Assembly (NCBI GenBank): GCA_027030435.1
Contig: JALVEX010000290.1
Coordinates: 1 to 9,229 of the forward strand
Reading direction: 5' to 3'
Length of the DNA stretch: 9,229 bases
DNA from: Paracoccaceae bacterium
Lineage (GTDB): Bacteria; Pseudomonadota; Alphaproteobacteria; Rhodobacterales; Rhodobacteraceae
Shown: in pieces, positions 1-6,673 of the stretch
Numbering within the stretch: the stretch's first letter is position 1
How the letters are laid out: every line of letters starts with the position of its first letter
Program-made: the position numbers and the translations under genes
Notes under the pieces: generated by a model
The model's database searches: none
Seen by the model: the letters and a program-made list of their open reading frames with translations, nothing else
Told to the model about the DNA's origin: nothing

Positions 1-498
1 CTTGATCGCGCGCCCGATGAGGGCGGGGTGAGCGATGCGGCGCGGCGCGCCGAGGTGATCTCGGCCCCCGGCATTTCCGCCCTTCAGGCGGCGGCCGCGC
101 GCGCCGGAGCGCCGCTCGGGCACGATTTCTGCGCCATATCTCTGAGCGATCTGCTGACCCCGCGCGAGGATATCGTCAAGCGCCTCCATGCGGCTGCCGA
201 AGGCGATTTCGTGATTGCCTTCTACAATCCGGTTTCGAAACGCAGGCGCACGCTGCTGGCAGAGGCGCGCGATATCCTGCTAGGGCACCGCCCCGCCGAT
301 ACGCCGGTGCTGCTGGCCAGCAATCTCGGCCGCCCCGAGGAGCGCCTGCATTACCGCCGCCTCGCCGATCTGGAGGTGGACGAGGTGGACATGCTGACGG
401 TGGTTCTGGTGGGCTCTTCCCAGAGTCGGCTGGCCGGGCTTGGGGAGGGGCCGCGGATGTTCACCCCGCGCGGCTATGCCAAACGGATAGACGGATGA
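1..498 (+). CDS. cobJ: Precorrin-3B C17-methyltransferase, 3' part (5' end outside window)
   Basis: The reading frame is open from base 1 and gives 165 visible residues to the TGA at 496-498. CobJ uses S-adenosylmethionine to methylate C17 of precorrin-3B and drive ring contraction to precorrin-4 in cytoplasmic vitamin B12 synthesis. Visible family signatures are the segment APGISALQAAAARAGAPLGH (fragment residues 22-41), followed directly by DFCAISLSDLLTP, then FYNP (74-77), which lies in the second half of the tetrapyrrole methylase fold, and a late VDMLTVVLVGSS strand. The family is usually about 240-255 residues, so roughly a third is missing upstream. A GTG at 28 opens this frame too but would cut away part of the fold, so I treat the gene as running in from outside. 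cobM follows 58 bp downstream on the same strand, which supports a cob operon. The sequence does not say whether the wider pathway is the aerobic (CobG/CobN) or anaerobic type; CbiH is the anaerobic counterpart. Confidence 0.93.
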   Translation, partial: LDRAPDEGGVSDAARRAEVISAPGISALQAAAARAGAPLGHDFCAISLSDLLTPREDIVKRLHAAAEGDFVIAFYNPVSKRRRTLLAEARDILLGHRPADTPVLLASNLGRPEERLHYRRLADLEVDEVDMLTVVLVGSSQSRLAGLGEGPRMFTPRGYAKRIDG

Positions 499-506
499 TG
501 ACCGCA

Positions 507-541
507 GGATGCCTCCGGCGGGGATATTTTCGGACCAATGA
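507..541 (+). repeat. Short interspersed repeat, copy 1 (between cobJ and cobM)
   Basis: The core GCCTCCGGCGGGGATATTT, preceded by GGAT, recurs identically over 23 bp at 6674-6696. Similarity continues for 12 more bases, with 31 of 35 positions identical overall. The copy starts 9 bp after the cobJ stop and ends 15 bp before the cobM start. The GC-rich half can form only a very short stem and is followed by a T-rich run, so it resembles a miniature terminator but lacks a real stem. I recall closely related CCTCCGGCGGG-ATATTT sequences scattered between genes in Rhodobacteraceae genomes. That recollection is not checked here, and I know of no established function. Confidence 0.75.
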
Positions 542-556
542 TGAGGGATCGAGCGC

Positions 557-1348
557 ATGACGGTTTATTTCATCGGTGCAGGGCCGGGGGATCCGGAACT
601 GCTGACGCTGAAGGCGCAAAGGCTGATCGCTGCCTGCCCGGTGTGCCTCTATGCCGGCTCGCTGGTGCCGCCCGAGGTGGTGGCCGGTGCGCCGGAAGGT
701 GCGCGGGTGATGGATACGGCGGCAATGACACTCGATGAAACCCACGCCGAGATCAAGGCGGCGCATCGTCGGGGCGAGGATGTGGCGCGGGTGCATTCGG
801 GGGACCCTTCGCTTTACGGCGCAATTGCCGAGCAGATCCGGCGGCTTCGCAGCGAGGGAATCAACTACGAGATCATCCCCGGCGTGCCGGCCTATGCGGC
901 TGCTGCGGCGGCGCTAGGGCAGGAGCTGACGATCCCCGGGATCGCGCAATCGCTCGTGCTGACACGGGTTTCGATGCAGTCAACCGCCATGCCCGCCGGC
1001 GAAACGCTGGAGAATTTCGCCCGCACGGGGGCGACGCTGGCCATTCATCTGGGCGTGCGCAACATGCGCGAGATCGTCCGTGCGCTGGCGCCCCATTACG
1101 GCGAGGATTGCCCGGTGGTGGTGGCCTATCGCGTGGGCTGGCCGGATCAGTTGCTGATTCGCGGCACGCTTGTTGATATCCGGGCTAAGGTGCGGGCGGA
1201 GAAGATCACCCGAACGGCGCTCATCCTGGTGGGGCCGGCACTCGGCGATGTGCGGGATTTCAGCGATTCGGCGCTGTATGATCCCGCAAAACCCCATGTT
1301 CTGCGCCCGGTCGCCGGTGTTGATCTCGTGGAGGAGAACAATACCTGA
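557..1348 (+). CDS. cobM: Precorrin-4 C11-methyltransferase
   Basis: This 263-residue protein has the usual length for CobM/CbiF and is complete. It transfers a methyl group from S-adenosylmethionine to C11 of precorrin-4, giving precorrin-5, the step after CobJ. The N-terminal glycine-rich loop GAGPGDPELLT (residues 7-17) is the tetrapyrrole methylase signature. VHSGDPSLYGA (79-89) and EIIPGVPAYAAAAAAL (105-120) form the substrate and SAM cleft, and a C-terminal TALILVGPAL strand (220-229) closes the second domain. The ATG at 557 is favoured because GAGGGA at 543-548 lies 8 bases upstream; an ATG at 538 is in another frame. It is very probably co-transcribed with cobJ, although the interspersed repeat sits in the gap. 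No cobalamin riboswitch is visible in the 58-bp spacer. CbiF is the only realistic alternative name. Confidence 0.96.
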   Translation: MTVYFIGAGPGDPELLTLKAQRLIAACPVCLYAGSLVPPEVVAGAPEGARVMDTAAMTLDETHAEIKAAHRRGEDVARVHSGDPSLYGAIAEQIRRLRSEGINYEIIPGVPAYAAAAAALGQELTIPGIAQSLVLTRVSMQSTAMPAGETLENFARTGATLAIHLGVRNMREIVRALAPHYGEDCPVVVAYRVGWPDQLLIRGTLVDIRAKVRAEKITRTALILVGPALGDVRDFSDSALYDPAKPHVLRPVAGVDLVEENNT

Positions 1349-1359
1349 GACAAAGCCTT

Positions 1360-1385
1360 GCAGGCTGATTCCCGCCGTGGCCTGC
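1360..1385 (+). terminator. Possible weak hairpin after cobM
   Basis: GCAGGC at 1360-1365 pairs with GCCTGC at 1380-1385 around a 14-base loop, 11 bases after the cobM stop. No run of T follows (next bases TGTCGTTTCGG), so as a factor-independent terminator it is weak. Position at the end of a gene is the main support. Confidence 0.25.
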
Positions 1386-1402
1386 CTGTCGTTTCGGTTA
1401 AC

Positions 1403-1430
1403 TTGACGTTCAGCATGATCGTGGCATTCT
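1403..1430 (+). promoter_or_regulatory. Candidate sigma-70 type promoter for the 116-residue protein
   Basis: TTGACG (1403-1408) matches 5 of 6 bases of the -35 consensus. After a 16-base spacer, CATTCT (1425-1430) matches 3 of 6 of the -10 consensus. Transcription would begin near 1437, just before the AGGGGG ribosome-binding site (1439-1444) of the gene starting at 1454, giving a very short leader. The -10 is poor, so this is a suggestion from position and the good -35. Confidence 0.35.
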
Positions 1431-1453
1431 GCGTGCTCAGGGGGTGACTGCTG

Positions 1454-1804
1454 ATGTATGAATTTCTGCCCAAAGAAGTGCGCGAGGGGCTCGAGAAGGC
1501 CCGCAAGCAGGATCTTTACCGCAAGAGCCGGCTGCGCGTTCATACGGATGACGAGATCTTCCCGGTGCTGAAATTCTGGGGCACGGGATTCGCGCTGGAT
1601 GCGGAAAATGCGCCGCATCTGCGCGGGCTTGTCGATCTCTTCGATGGCAGCCGCCACCTCTATCAATGCCTGATCGTGGCCTCGGAAGAGGAAAACGGGG
1701 TGATGACCTATGAATTCAAGCGGGTGACGGAAGCGAGAGACAAGGCGCCGCTGGATTTCGTGCGCCCCGATGATGCCCCGATCGCTCTCCTGGGGCGGGG
1801 CTAG
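1454..1804 (+). CDS. Conserved-looking protein of unknown function, 116 residues
   Basis: I do not recognise a named family. The protein is soluble, with no signal peptide or membrane segment. It begins with a charged helix (residues 1-25, rich in E, K and R). A region then alternates short hydrophobic strands and turns (about 26-95: SRLRV, FPVLKFWGTGFAL, LRGLVDLFDG, YQCLIVAS, TYEFKRV), and an acidic tail ends in a short apolar patch. The ATG is supported by AGGGGG at 1439-1444, 9 bases upstream. From memory, similar orphan proteins occur in Rhodobacterales. The order of basic residues followed by small beta strands faintly recalls PilZ-like barrels, but no complete RxxxR plus D/NxSxxG pair is present, so that is speculation. 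A 104-bp gap and a candidate promoter separate it from cobM. Its TAG overlaps the stop of the convergent transpeptidase gene. Confidence 0.85.
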   Translation: MYEFLPKEVREGLEKARKQDLYRKSRLRVHTDDEIFPVLKFWGTGFALDAENAPHLRGLVDLFDGSRHLYQCLIVASEEENGVMTYEFKRVTEARDKAPLDFVRPDDAPIALLGRG

Positions 1805-2352
1805 GGCCGGATCTCCACCGGCGTTCCGAGCGGGGTTATCCGCCAGAGTTCCTCGATATCGCGGTTCGAAAGGGCGATGCAGCCGGCTGTCCAGTCATTT
1901 GCAATCGTTACCAGATTTCCCAATCCATTGGGCTGGCCGTGGATGAAGATGTCCCCGCCCGGGTCAATGCCGGACTCGCGAGCGCGGGCGATGTCTTCAG
2001 GCCTTGGGTAATCGATCCCGAGCGAGAGGTGATAGCGGCTTTGCGGATTTCGCCGGTTGATGGTGAACAGGCCTTCCGGGGTCTTTCCGTCACCCTGGCG
2101 GGCCTTGTCGCCCTCGGGCGCGAAGCCAAGCGCGACCGGATAGCTGCGCAGGGGTTTGCCGTCGCGAATGACGGTGAGGCGGCGGGCCGATTTCTCGATC
2201 AGGATACGGTCAACAGGTTGGCTCAGGGCCTGGCGGGGCTCAGCCTCGGGCGGAAGCAGAACGGGGCGGAAATGGACATAGGCGGCCAGGGAGGCGAGAG
2301 AGAAAAGCAGAAGCGCCATGAGAAGCGCGAAGAGGCGCGGGCGACGGAACAT
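1801..2352 (-). CDS. L,D-transpeptidase (YkuD domain), membrane-anchored
   Basis: This is a 183-residue protein of the ErfK/YbiS/YkuD family. Such enzymes act in the periplasm, making 3-3 crosslinks in peptidoglycan or attaching proteins to it through a cysteine thioester intermediate. A basic start (MFRRPR) followed by a hydrophobic segment at about residues 7-26 gives a signal anchor or uncleaved signal. The YkuD domain runs from about 48 to 182. Key residues are the HG pair at 139-140 and TAGCIALSN at 155-163, with Cys158 as the nucleophile. The usual SHGC is varied to TAGC, which occurs in this superfamily. GDGKTPEG (87-94) is a further family motif. No strong Shine-Dalgarno lies before the ATG at 2352, so the start is slightly uncertain, but upstream ATGs are out of frame. 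It lies downstream of the amtB terminator and is probably transcribed separately. The exact reaction (crosslinking, lipoprotein attachment or hydrolysis) cannot be told from sequence. Confidence 0.93.
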   Translation of the reverse strand: MFRRPRLFALLMALLLFSLASLAAYVHFRPVLLPPEAEPRQALSQPVDRILIEKSARRLTVIRDGKPLRSYPVALGFAPEGDKARQGDGKTPEGLFTINRRNPQSRYHLSLGIDYPRPEDIARARESGIDPGGDIFIHGQPNGLGNLVTIANDWTAGCIALSNRDIEELWRITPLGTPVEIRP

Positions 2353-2388
2353 CTGTTTTGGCGGCTTTCATCATGGAACAGGGAGGAC

Positions 2389-2417
2389 ATATCAGCCTGA
2401 TCCTGAACCGATCGCAA
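2389..2417 (-). promoter_or_regulatory. Weak candidate promoter for the L,D-transpeptidase gene
   Basis: Reading the minus strand, TTGCGA (complement of 2412-2417) is followed after 17 bases by TGATAT (complement of 2389-2394), about 37 bases before the start codon. Matches are 4 of 6 and 3 of 6. It is listed because a separate promoter is expected here, downstream of the amtB hairpin. Confidence 0.2.
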
Positions 2418-2454
2418 CTCCATTCTCATCAAGCCGGGCTTCATCGATCAGACA

Positions 2455-2482
2455 GACCGGCGGGGGATGAGCCCCACCGGCC
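2455..2482 (-). terminator. Hairpin terminator downstream of amtB
   Basis: The arms at 2455-2465 and 2472-2482 form an 11-bp stem with a 6-base loop. In the minus-strand transcript two of the pairs are G-U and the rest are G-C. Because G-U pairs work only in that RNA, the stem is better on the strand that carries amtB. It begins 36 bases after the amtB stop. The trailing sequence (TGTCTGATCG) is only moderately U-rich, so termination may be imperfect or assisted. Confidence 0.5.
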
Positions 2483-2518
2483 TGCCCTCATTTTCCGCCC
2501 TTACAAAGACCCGATCAC

Positions 2519-3829
2519 TCAGTAATGATAGGCGGATTCCCCGTGAGTGGTGAGATCGAGGCCTTCACGCTCCACATCTTCGCTCACCCGCAGACCGATC
2601 ACCATATCGACGATCTTGTAGAGGATGAACGAAATAACGCCGCACCACACGATGGTAATGGCCACGGCCTCGATCTGTATCATCGTCTGGCCCATCATGG
2701 AGTAATCCTCACCGCCGGTGCCGCCGAGCGAAGGCGCGGTGAAGATGCCGGTGCCGATGGCGCCGATGATGCCGCCGATACCGTGGATGCCGAACACGTC
2801 GAGGCTGTCGTCATAGCCAAGCTTGTTCTTCACCACATCGACGAAATAGTAGCATACAGCGGAAGCGATCGCGCCGAGCACGATGGCGCCGATGGGGCCG
2901 ACAGAGCCAGCCGCAGGAGTAACCGCCACGAGCCCCGCGATCATGCCGGAGGCGCCCCCGAGCATCGAAGCCTTGCCCCGCGCCATCGCCTCGATGAGCG
3001 CCCAGGCGAGGATCGCGCCGGCGGTGGCGGTGAAGGTGTTGATCATGGCGAGGGCGGCGCCGCCGGTGGCCTCGAGATTGGAGCCGGCGTTGAAGCCGAA
3101 CCAGCCGACCCAGAGGATCGACGCACCGACGAAGGTCAGCGTCATCGAGTGGGGGGCCATCATGTCCTTGCCGAGGCCGATGCGCGGGCCGATGATCAGC
3201 GCCCCCACAAGCGCCGCGATCCCGGCGTTGATATGCACCACGGTGCCGCCGGCGAAATCAAGCGCGCCCATGTTGAAGATCAGGCCGGAGCCATCCCACA
3301 CCATATGCGCGATCGGGAAATAGACGAAGGTGACCCAGAGCGCCATGAAAAGAACGATGGCGCCGAATTTCACCCGCTCGGCAAAGCCGCCGATGATCAG
3401 CACCGCGGTGATGGCGGCGAAGGTCATCTGGAAGGCGATGAACACGTATTCGGGGATCACCACGCCATCGGTGAAGGTGGCGGCGGTGCTGTCCATCGTC
3501 ACGCCCGAAAGGAACAGCTTGCCAAAGCCACCCCAATAGGGGCTGGTGCCGCCGCCGAAGGCGAAGGAATAGCCGTACACCACCCAGATCACCATCACCA
3601 GGGCGGTGATCACGGTGCTCTGCATCAGGATCGAGAGCATGTTCTTGCTGCGCACGAGGCCGCCATAGAAGAGCGCCACGCCCGGCAGGATCATGAACAG
3701 CACCAGAACGGTGGCGATCATCATGAAGGAGGTATCGCCCTTGTCCGGCACGGGGGCCTCCTGGGCCAGGGCCGGAAGTGCCGCAATGGAGAGCGCGGCG
3801 GAAGCGGTAAGAAGCTTGCGGATGTTCAT
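2519..3829 (-). CDS. amtB: Ammonium transporter AmtB
   Basis: This 436-residue inner-membrane channel of the Amt/Mep/Rh family conducts ammonia or ammonium as a trimer. Residues 1-22 are a cleavable signal peptide (ending PALA, then QEAP), usual for Amt proteins; about eleven membrane helices follow. Family landmarks are present: F137 of the periplasmic gate in QMTFAAITAVL, DFAGG with D191, the pore twin histidines H199 (GTVVHINAG) and H349 (DVFGIHGIGG), and GWFGFNAGS (242-250). The frame stays open 59 codons further upstream, but that stretch runs antisense-like through glnK and has no membrane or signal character. The ATG at 3829 is preceded by AAGAGGAA (complement of 3837-3844) and starts the signal peptide. 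It lies 31 bp behind glnK on the same strand, the classical operon in which GlnK plugs the channel under nitrogen excess. Length and motifs are normal. Confidence 0.97.
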   Translation of the reverse strand: MNIRKLLTASAALSIAALPALAQEAPVPDKGDTSFMMIATVLVLFMILPGVALFYGGLVRSKNMLSILMQSTVITALVMVIWVVYGYSFAFGGGTSPYWGGFGKLFLSGVTMDSTAATFTDGVVIPEYVFIAFQMTFAAITAVLIIGGFAERVKFGAIVLFMALWVTFVYFPIAHMVWDGSGLIFNMGALDFAGGTVVHINAGIAALVGALIIGPRIGLGKDMMAPHSMTLTFVGASILWVGWFGFNAGSNLEATGGAALAMINTFTATAGAILAWALIEAMARGKASMLGGASGMIAGLVAVTPAAGSVGPIGAIVLGAIASAVCYYFVDVVKNKLGYDDSLDVFGIHGIGGIIGAIGTGIFTAPSLGGTGGEDYSMMGQTMIQIEAVAITIVWCGVISFILYKIVDMVIGLRVSEDVEREGLDLTTHGESAYHY

Positions 3830-3860
3830 CTTGAAATTCCTCTTTCTGACAGGTAGGCGC

Positions 3861-4199
3861 TCAGAGCGCATCCTCATCCGTTTCGCCGGTGCGCACCCGC
3901 ACGGCCTTTTCGATATCGAGCACGAAGATCTTGCCATCACCGATCTTGCCGGTGCGGGCGCTCTTCTCGATGGTTTCCACCACCTGATCGACCATGTCGG
4001 CGGCAACGCCGATCTCGATCTTCACCTTCGGCACGAAATTCACCGTGTATTCTGCCCCGCGGTAGATTTCGGTATGGCCGGACTGGGCGCCGAAGCCCTT
4101 GATCTCGGTCACCATCATTCCGCGCACGCCGATCTCGGTCAGCGCTTCGCGCACCTCATCGAGCTTGAATGGCTTGATTGCCGCGATAACGAGTTTCAC
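3861..4199 (-). CDS. glnK: Nitrogen regulatory P-II protein GlnK
   Basis: At 112 residues this is exactly the standard P-II length. The cytoplasmic trimer binds ATP/ADP and 2-oxoglutarate and controls AmtB, and usually the NtrB/NtrC and glutamine synthetase adenylylation systems. The T-loop (about 37-55) contains the uridylylation tyrosine Y51 in YRGAEYTVNF, with conserved Q39. The B-loop is RTGKIGDGK (82-90) and the C-loop RVRTGE (101-106). T-loop positions 38 and 40 are A and S where E. coli GlnK has R and K. The start is GTG at 4199: it gives MKLVIAAIKPF, the canonical P-II start, and is 6 bases from AAGGGGGAA. The frame is open to 4898, but the extra sequence is antisense to the PBP gene and not P-II-like. 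Adjacency to amtB favours GlnK over GlnB. Confidence 0.96.
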   Translation of the reverse strand: MKLVIAAIKPFKLDEVREALTEIGVRGMMVTEIKGFGAQSGHTEIYRGAEYTVNFVPKVKIEIGVAADMVDQVVETIEKSARTGKIGDGKIFVLDIEKAVRVRTGETDEDAL

Positions 4200-4442
4200 A
4201 TCATTCCCCCTTGCTAATGGCTGCGAATTCCGGGGGAAAACACCGTGAAAAGGCGCATTGCGGAAGTATTTTGAACTCTTGGCGCAGGGCAAACCGGCCT
4301 TAAATGCACAAAAAAGGCACAAATTGGTATTGCTGCACAAGTTTTGAGCAATAATTAAAAAGCCAAGGCCCGCACTGAAGCTCCACATTCGGTGTGAGAA
4401 GATATATCCTGATCCCGACAACAAGCAGAAAACAGGCGTCTG
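4200..4442. promoter_or_regulatory. Divergent regulatory region between glnK and the PBP gene
   Basis: These 243 bp hold no gene and must contain promoters for both directions. The middle (about 4300-4360) is clearly AT-richer than its surroundings. It holds three same-orientation copies of GCACAA at 4306-4311, 4317-4322 and 4335-4340, spaced 11 and 18 bp, which may be protein-binding sites for nitrogen control. AATAAT at 4350-4355 and TATATC at 4403-4408 look like -10 elements on the plus strand, but neither has a good -35. No correctly spaced sigma-54 (GG-N10-GC) promoter and no TGCAC-N7-GTGCA NtrC palindrome is present on either strand, so the mechanism is left open. Confidence 0.5.
4204..4212 (-). 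promoter_or_regulatory. Ribosome-binding site deciding the GTG start of glnK
   Basis: The minus-strand sequence AAGGGGGAA (complement of 4204-4212) is a strong Shine-Dalgarno, with 6 bases between its G run and the GTG at 4199. Two ATGs overlap the GTG (in ATGATGTGA) but run out of frame straight into TGA, so they would encode only two residues. The GTG is the real start. Confidence 0.75.
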
Positions 4443-6617
4443 ATGAGCAGTTCCGGCAAGAAAAGACCGCCCCTTGTGGCGGAGCGGCGCAATTCGTCCG
4501 CTGCCAGAAAAAGGAAGAAACCCGCCCACCGGAAAGCGGCGGGGAGCGCCCCGGCACGCCGCAGGAAGAAGGCGGGCCGGAGAAAAGGCGGAATGGCGGC
4601 GCTTGCCCTCGCTCCGCTTCGCTGGCTCCTGCGCCTGGCCTGGCGGCTGACGTGGCGCATCGGTGCGGTCACCGCGATCATCGTCGCGCTGGCTGTCGGA
4701 TATTACTACACGACCCTCCCGCCGCTGGAAAAGCTCGTGGATGGCCGGGCGCGCGGCTCGGTGACCCTGCTTGACCGCGATGGCAAGGTGTTTGCCTGGC
4801 GGGGCGAGCAGTTCGGCGGCATGATTACCGCTGACAGCGTTTCGCCCTATCTCAAGAACGCCATCATCGCCACCGAGGACAAGCGCTTCTATCGCCATCT
4901 CGGCATTTCCCCGCGCGGCATCGCCAGCGCCATCCGCATCAATCTGCGCGAAGGGCGCGGGCCGCTTTCGGGCAACGGCGGATCCACCATATCGCAGCAG
5001 ACGGCGAAGCTCCTGTGCATGGGCCGCCCCTATGATCCCGGGAAATGGAAATCCGAGGCAGAGTATGAGCGCGATTGCCGGCAGGGTTCGCTCTGGCGCA
5101 AGGTGAAGGAGGCCGTCTATGCGCTGGCGCTGGAGGCGCGCTATTCCAAGGATGAAATCCTGACGATCTATCTCAACCGCGCCTTCCTCGGCGGCGGGGC
5201 GCGCGGATTCGAAGCGGCGAGCCAGCGCTATTTCGGCAAATCCGCCAAGGATGTGAACCCGGCCGAAGCGGCCATGCTGGCAGGGCTTCTGAAGGCCCCC
5301 ACCCGCTATGCGCCCACCAACAACCTGCAGCGCGCTCGGGATCGGGCCAATGTGATCATCGGCCTGATGGAGGATCAGGGCTATCTCACCGCCGAGGAGG
5401 CAAGGGAAGCCCGCGCCAATCCGGCCAGGCTCTCAAAGGCGGCGGCGGCGCGGGCGGGTGGCTATTTCGCGGATTGGATCATGGGCTCCGCCCCGGCTTT
5501 CCTCACCCGCGATACCACCGAGGACGTGACCATCCGCACCACATTCGATCCGAAGATCCAGCAGGCGGCGGAAGAGGCGTTGAAATTCGTGTTCGATACG
5601 AAGGTGAAGCCGGGCTCCAAGGCACAGGCCGCGATCATCGTCATGTCGGCCGACGGGGCGGTGCGCGCCATGGTGGGCGGGCGGGAAACGAAGGTTTCGG
5701 GCGCCTTCAACCGCGCGACCCAGGCCCTGCGCCAGCCGGGAAGCACCTTCAAGCCTTTCGTTTACGCCACGGCGCTCGAAATGGGCTACAGCTACAACGA
5801 TCGCGTGCTCGATGCACCGCTCACCATCAATATTCCCGGCTCCGGGCCCTGGTCTCCGAAGAATTATGGCGGGAAGTATTATGGCGAGGTCACGCTTGCC
5901 GAAGCCCTGATGCGATCGCTCAACACGGCCACCGTGCGCGTGGCCATGGCAATGGGGCTTGAAAACGTGCGCCGGGTGGCGGCCGATTTCGGCCTCGAGA
6001 GCGATCTCGCCAAGGGCCCGGCGCTGGCGCTTGGGGTATCGGAAGCCACGCTGATCGAAATGACAAGCGCCTATGCGGGCATCCTGAACGGCGGGCGCAG
6101 CGTGGAGCCTTACGGCATCACGGGGCTGAAGCTGCGGGGGGATGACGAGGATCTCTTCGCCCAGGAAGGCGGCATGGGCGAGCGGGTGATCTCGGAGAAC
6201 GCCGCCCGCCAGCTCACCTACATGATGAACCAGGTGATCGAACGCGGGACCGGGCGGCGCGCCCGCCTCAAGGGCTGGCAGGCCGCCGGCAAGACGGGCA
6301 CCACCCAGGCCGCGCGCGATGCGTGGTTCATCGGCTTCACGGCCGATTACGTGACGGGCGTATGGATGGGCTATGACGACAACACGCCGCTCAAGGGCGT
6401 TACCGGGGGCGGGCTGCCCGCCGATATCTGGCGCGAGACCATGCAGCGTGTGGAGGCGGGAAAGGAGCCGCGCCCGCTGCCGATGATAACCCCGCAACCT
6501 CCGGCACCGCCCGCACCTCCCCCCGCCCAGCCCGGACGCCGGCGCCGGGGAGACGACACGGCCGAGCGAGTGCTCCTCGAGGTGCTTGGCCAGATCCTCG
6601 GGGGCAAGCGGCGTTAG
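4443..6617 (+). CDS. Bifunctional class A penicillin-binding protein (PBP1A family)
   Basis: This 724-residue inner-membrane enzyme polymerises glycan strands from lipid II (GT51 glycosyltransferase) and crosslinks peptides (transpeptidase). A strongly basic cytoplasmic tail (1-50, many K/R) precedes a membrane helix at about 72-90. The GT51 domain (about 105-295) has EDKRFYRHLG with catalytic E145 and GGSTISQQTAK (179-189). The transpeptidase domain (about 390-665) has STFK with nucleophile S434, SLN (492-494) and KTGTT (617-621). A proline-rich stretch (about 677-698) and a basic tail end the protein. It is shorter than the roughly 800 or more residues of enterobacterial PBP1A and shows no inserted OB-type domain. 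An insertion at about 190-217 in the GT51 domain carries two cysteines, C192 and C212. The ATG at 4443 has only a weak AGG 6 bases upstream. It diverges from glnK and converges on sco. MrcA-, PbpC- or PBP2A-like naming cannot be settled. Confidence 0.95.
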   Translation: MSSSGKKRPPLVAERRNSSAARKRKKPAHRKAAGSAPARRRKKAGRRKGGMAALALAPLRWLLRLAWRLTWRIGAVTAIIVALAVGYYYTTLPPLEKLVDGRARGSVTLLDRDGKVFAWRGEQFGGMITADSVSPYLKNAIIATEDKRFYRHLGISPRGIASAIRINLREGRGPLSGNGGSTISQQTAKLLCMGRPYDPGKWKSEAEYERDCRQGSLWRKVKEAVYALALEARYSKDEILTIYLNRAFLGGGARGFEAASQRYFGKSAKDVNPAEAAMLAGLLKAPTRYAPTNNLQRARDRANVIIGLMEDQGYLTAEEAREARANPARLSKAAAARAGGYFADWIMGSAPAFLTRDTTEDVTIRTTFDPKIQQAAEEALKFVFDTKVKPGSKAQAAIIVMSADGAVRAMVGGRETKVSGAFNRATQALRQPGSTFKPFVYATALEMGYSYNDRVLDAPLTINIPGSGPWSPKNYGGKYYGEVTLAEALMRSLNTATVRVAMAMGLENVRRVAADFGLESDLAKGPALALGVSEATLIEMTSAYAGILNGGRSVEPYGITGLKLRGDDEDLFAQEGGMGERVISENAARQLTYMMNQVIERGTGRRARLKGWQAAGKTGTTQAARDAWFIGFTADYVTGVWMGYDDNTPLKGVTGGGLPADIWRETMQRVEAGKEPRPLPMITPQPPAPPAPPPAQPGRRRRGDDTAERVLLEVLGQILGGKRR

Positions 6618-6673
6618 GGGCATGGCCCAGCCGCTTGAACCCCGAAGCCGCCGTCAAGCGAAACCATGGCGCG

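Noticed and set aside
1398..1412. TTAA-N7-TTCA, near-match to a CtrA site before the 116-residue protein
   Set aside because: One mismatch in the second half-site, and it overlaps a plausible -35 box. A single such near-match is expected by chance.
2525..3856. Long open frame (443 codons) on the plus strand opposite amtB
   Set aside because: It is rich in H, D, E and G with no fold-like hydrophobic pattern and mirrors the codon bias of amtB, which has full family motifs. It is an antisense shadow in GC-rich DNA.
3830..4006. N-terminal extension of amtB by 59 codons
   Set aside because: It overlaps glnK in another frame, has no signal or membrane character, and the internal ATG at 3829 has a good ribosome-binding site and starts a signal peptide.
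4347..4366. Minus-strand TTGGC...TTGCT resembling a sigma-54 promoter for glnK
   Set aside because: The GG and GC doublets are separated by 13 bases instead of the required 10.
4200..4898. N-terminal extension of glnK
   Set aside because: P-II proteins are 112 residues and the GTG at 4199 gives exactly this with a strong ribosome-binding site. The upstream frame is antisense to the PBP gene.
5433..6623. Long open frame (396 codons) on the minus strand opposite the PBP gene
   Set aside because: Low-complexity R/H/A/G-rich sequence with no recognisable domain, opposite the catalytic transpeptidase domain. It is a shadow.
6632..6660. CGCTTGA/TCAAGCG dyad after the PBP gene as a terminator
   Set aside because: Seven pairs around a 15-base loop without a T run. 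It is too weak to call.
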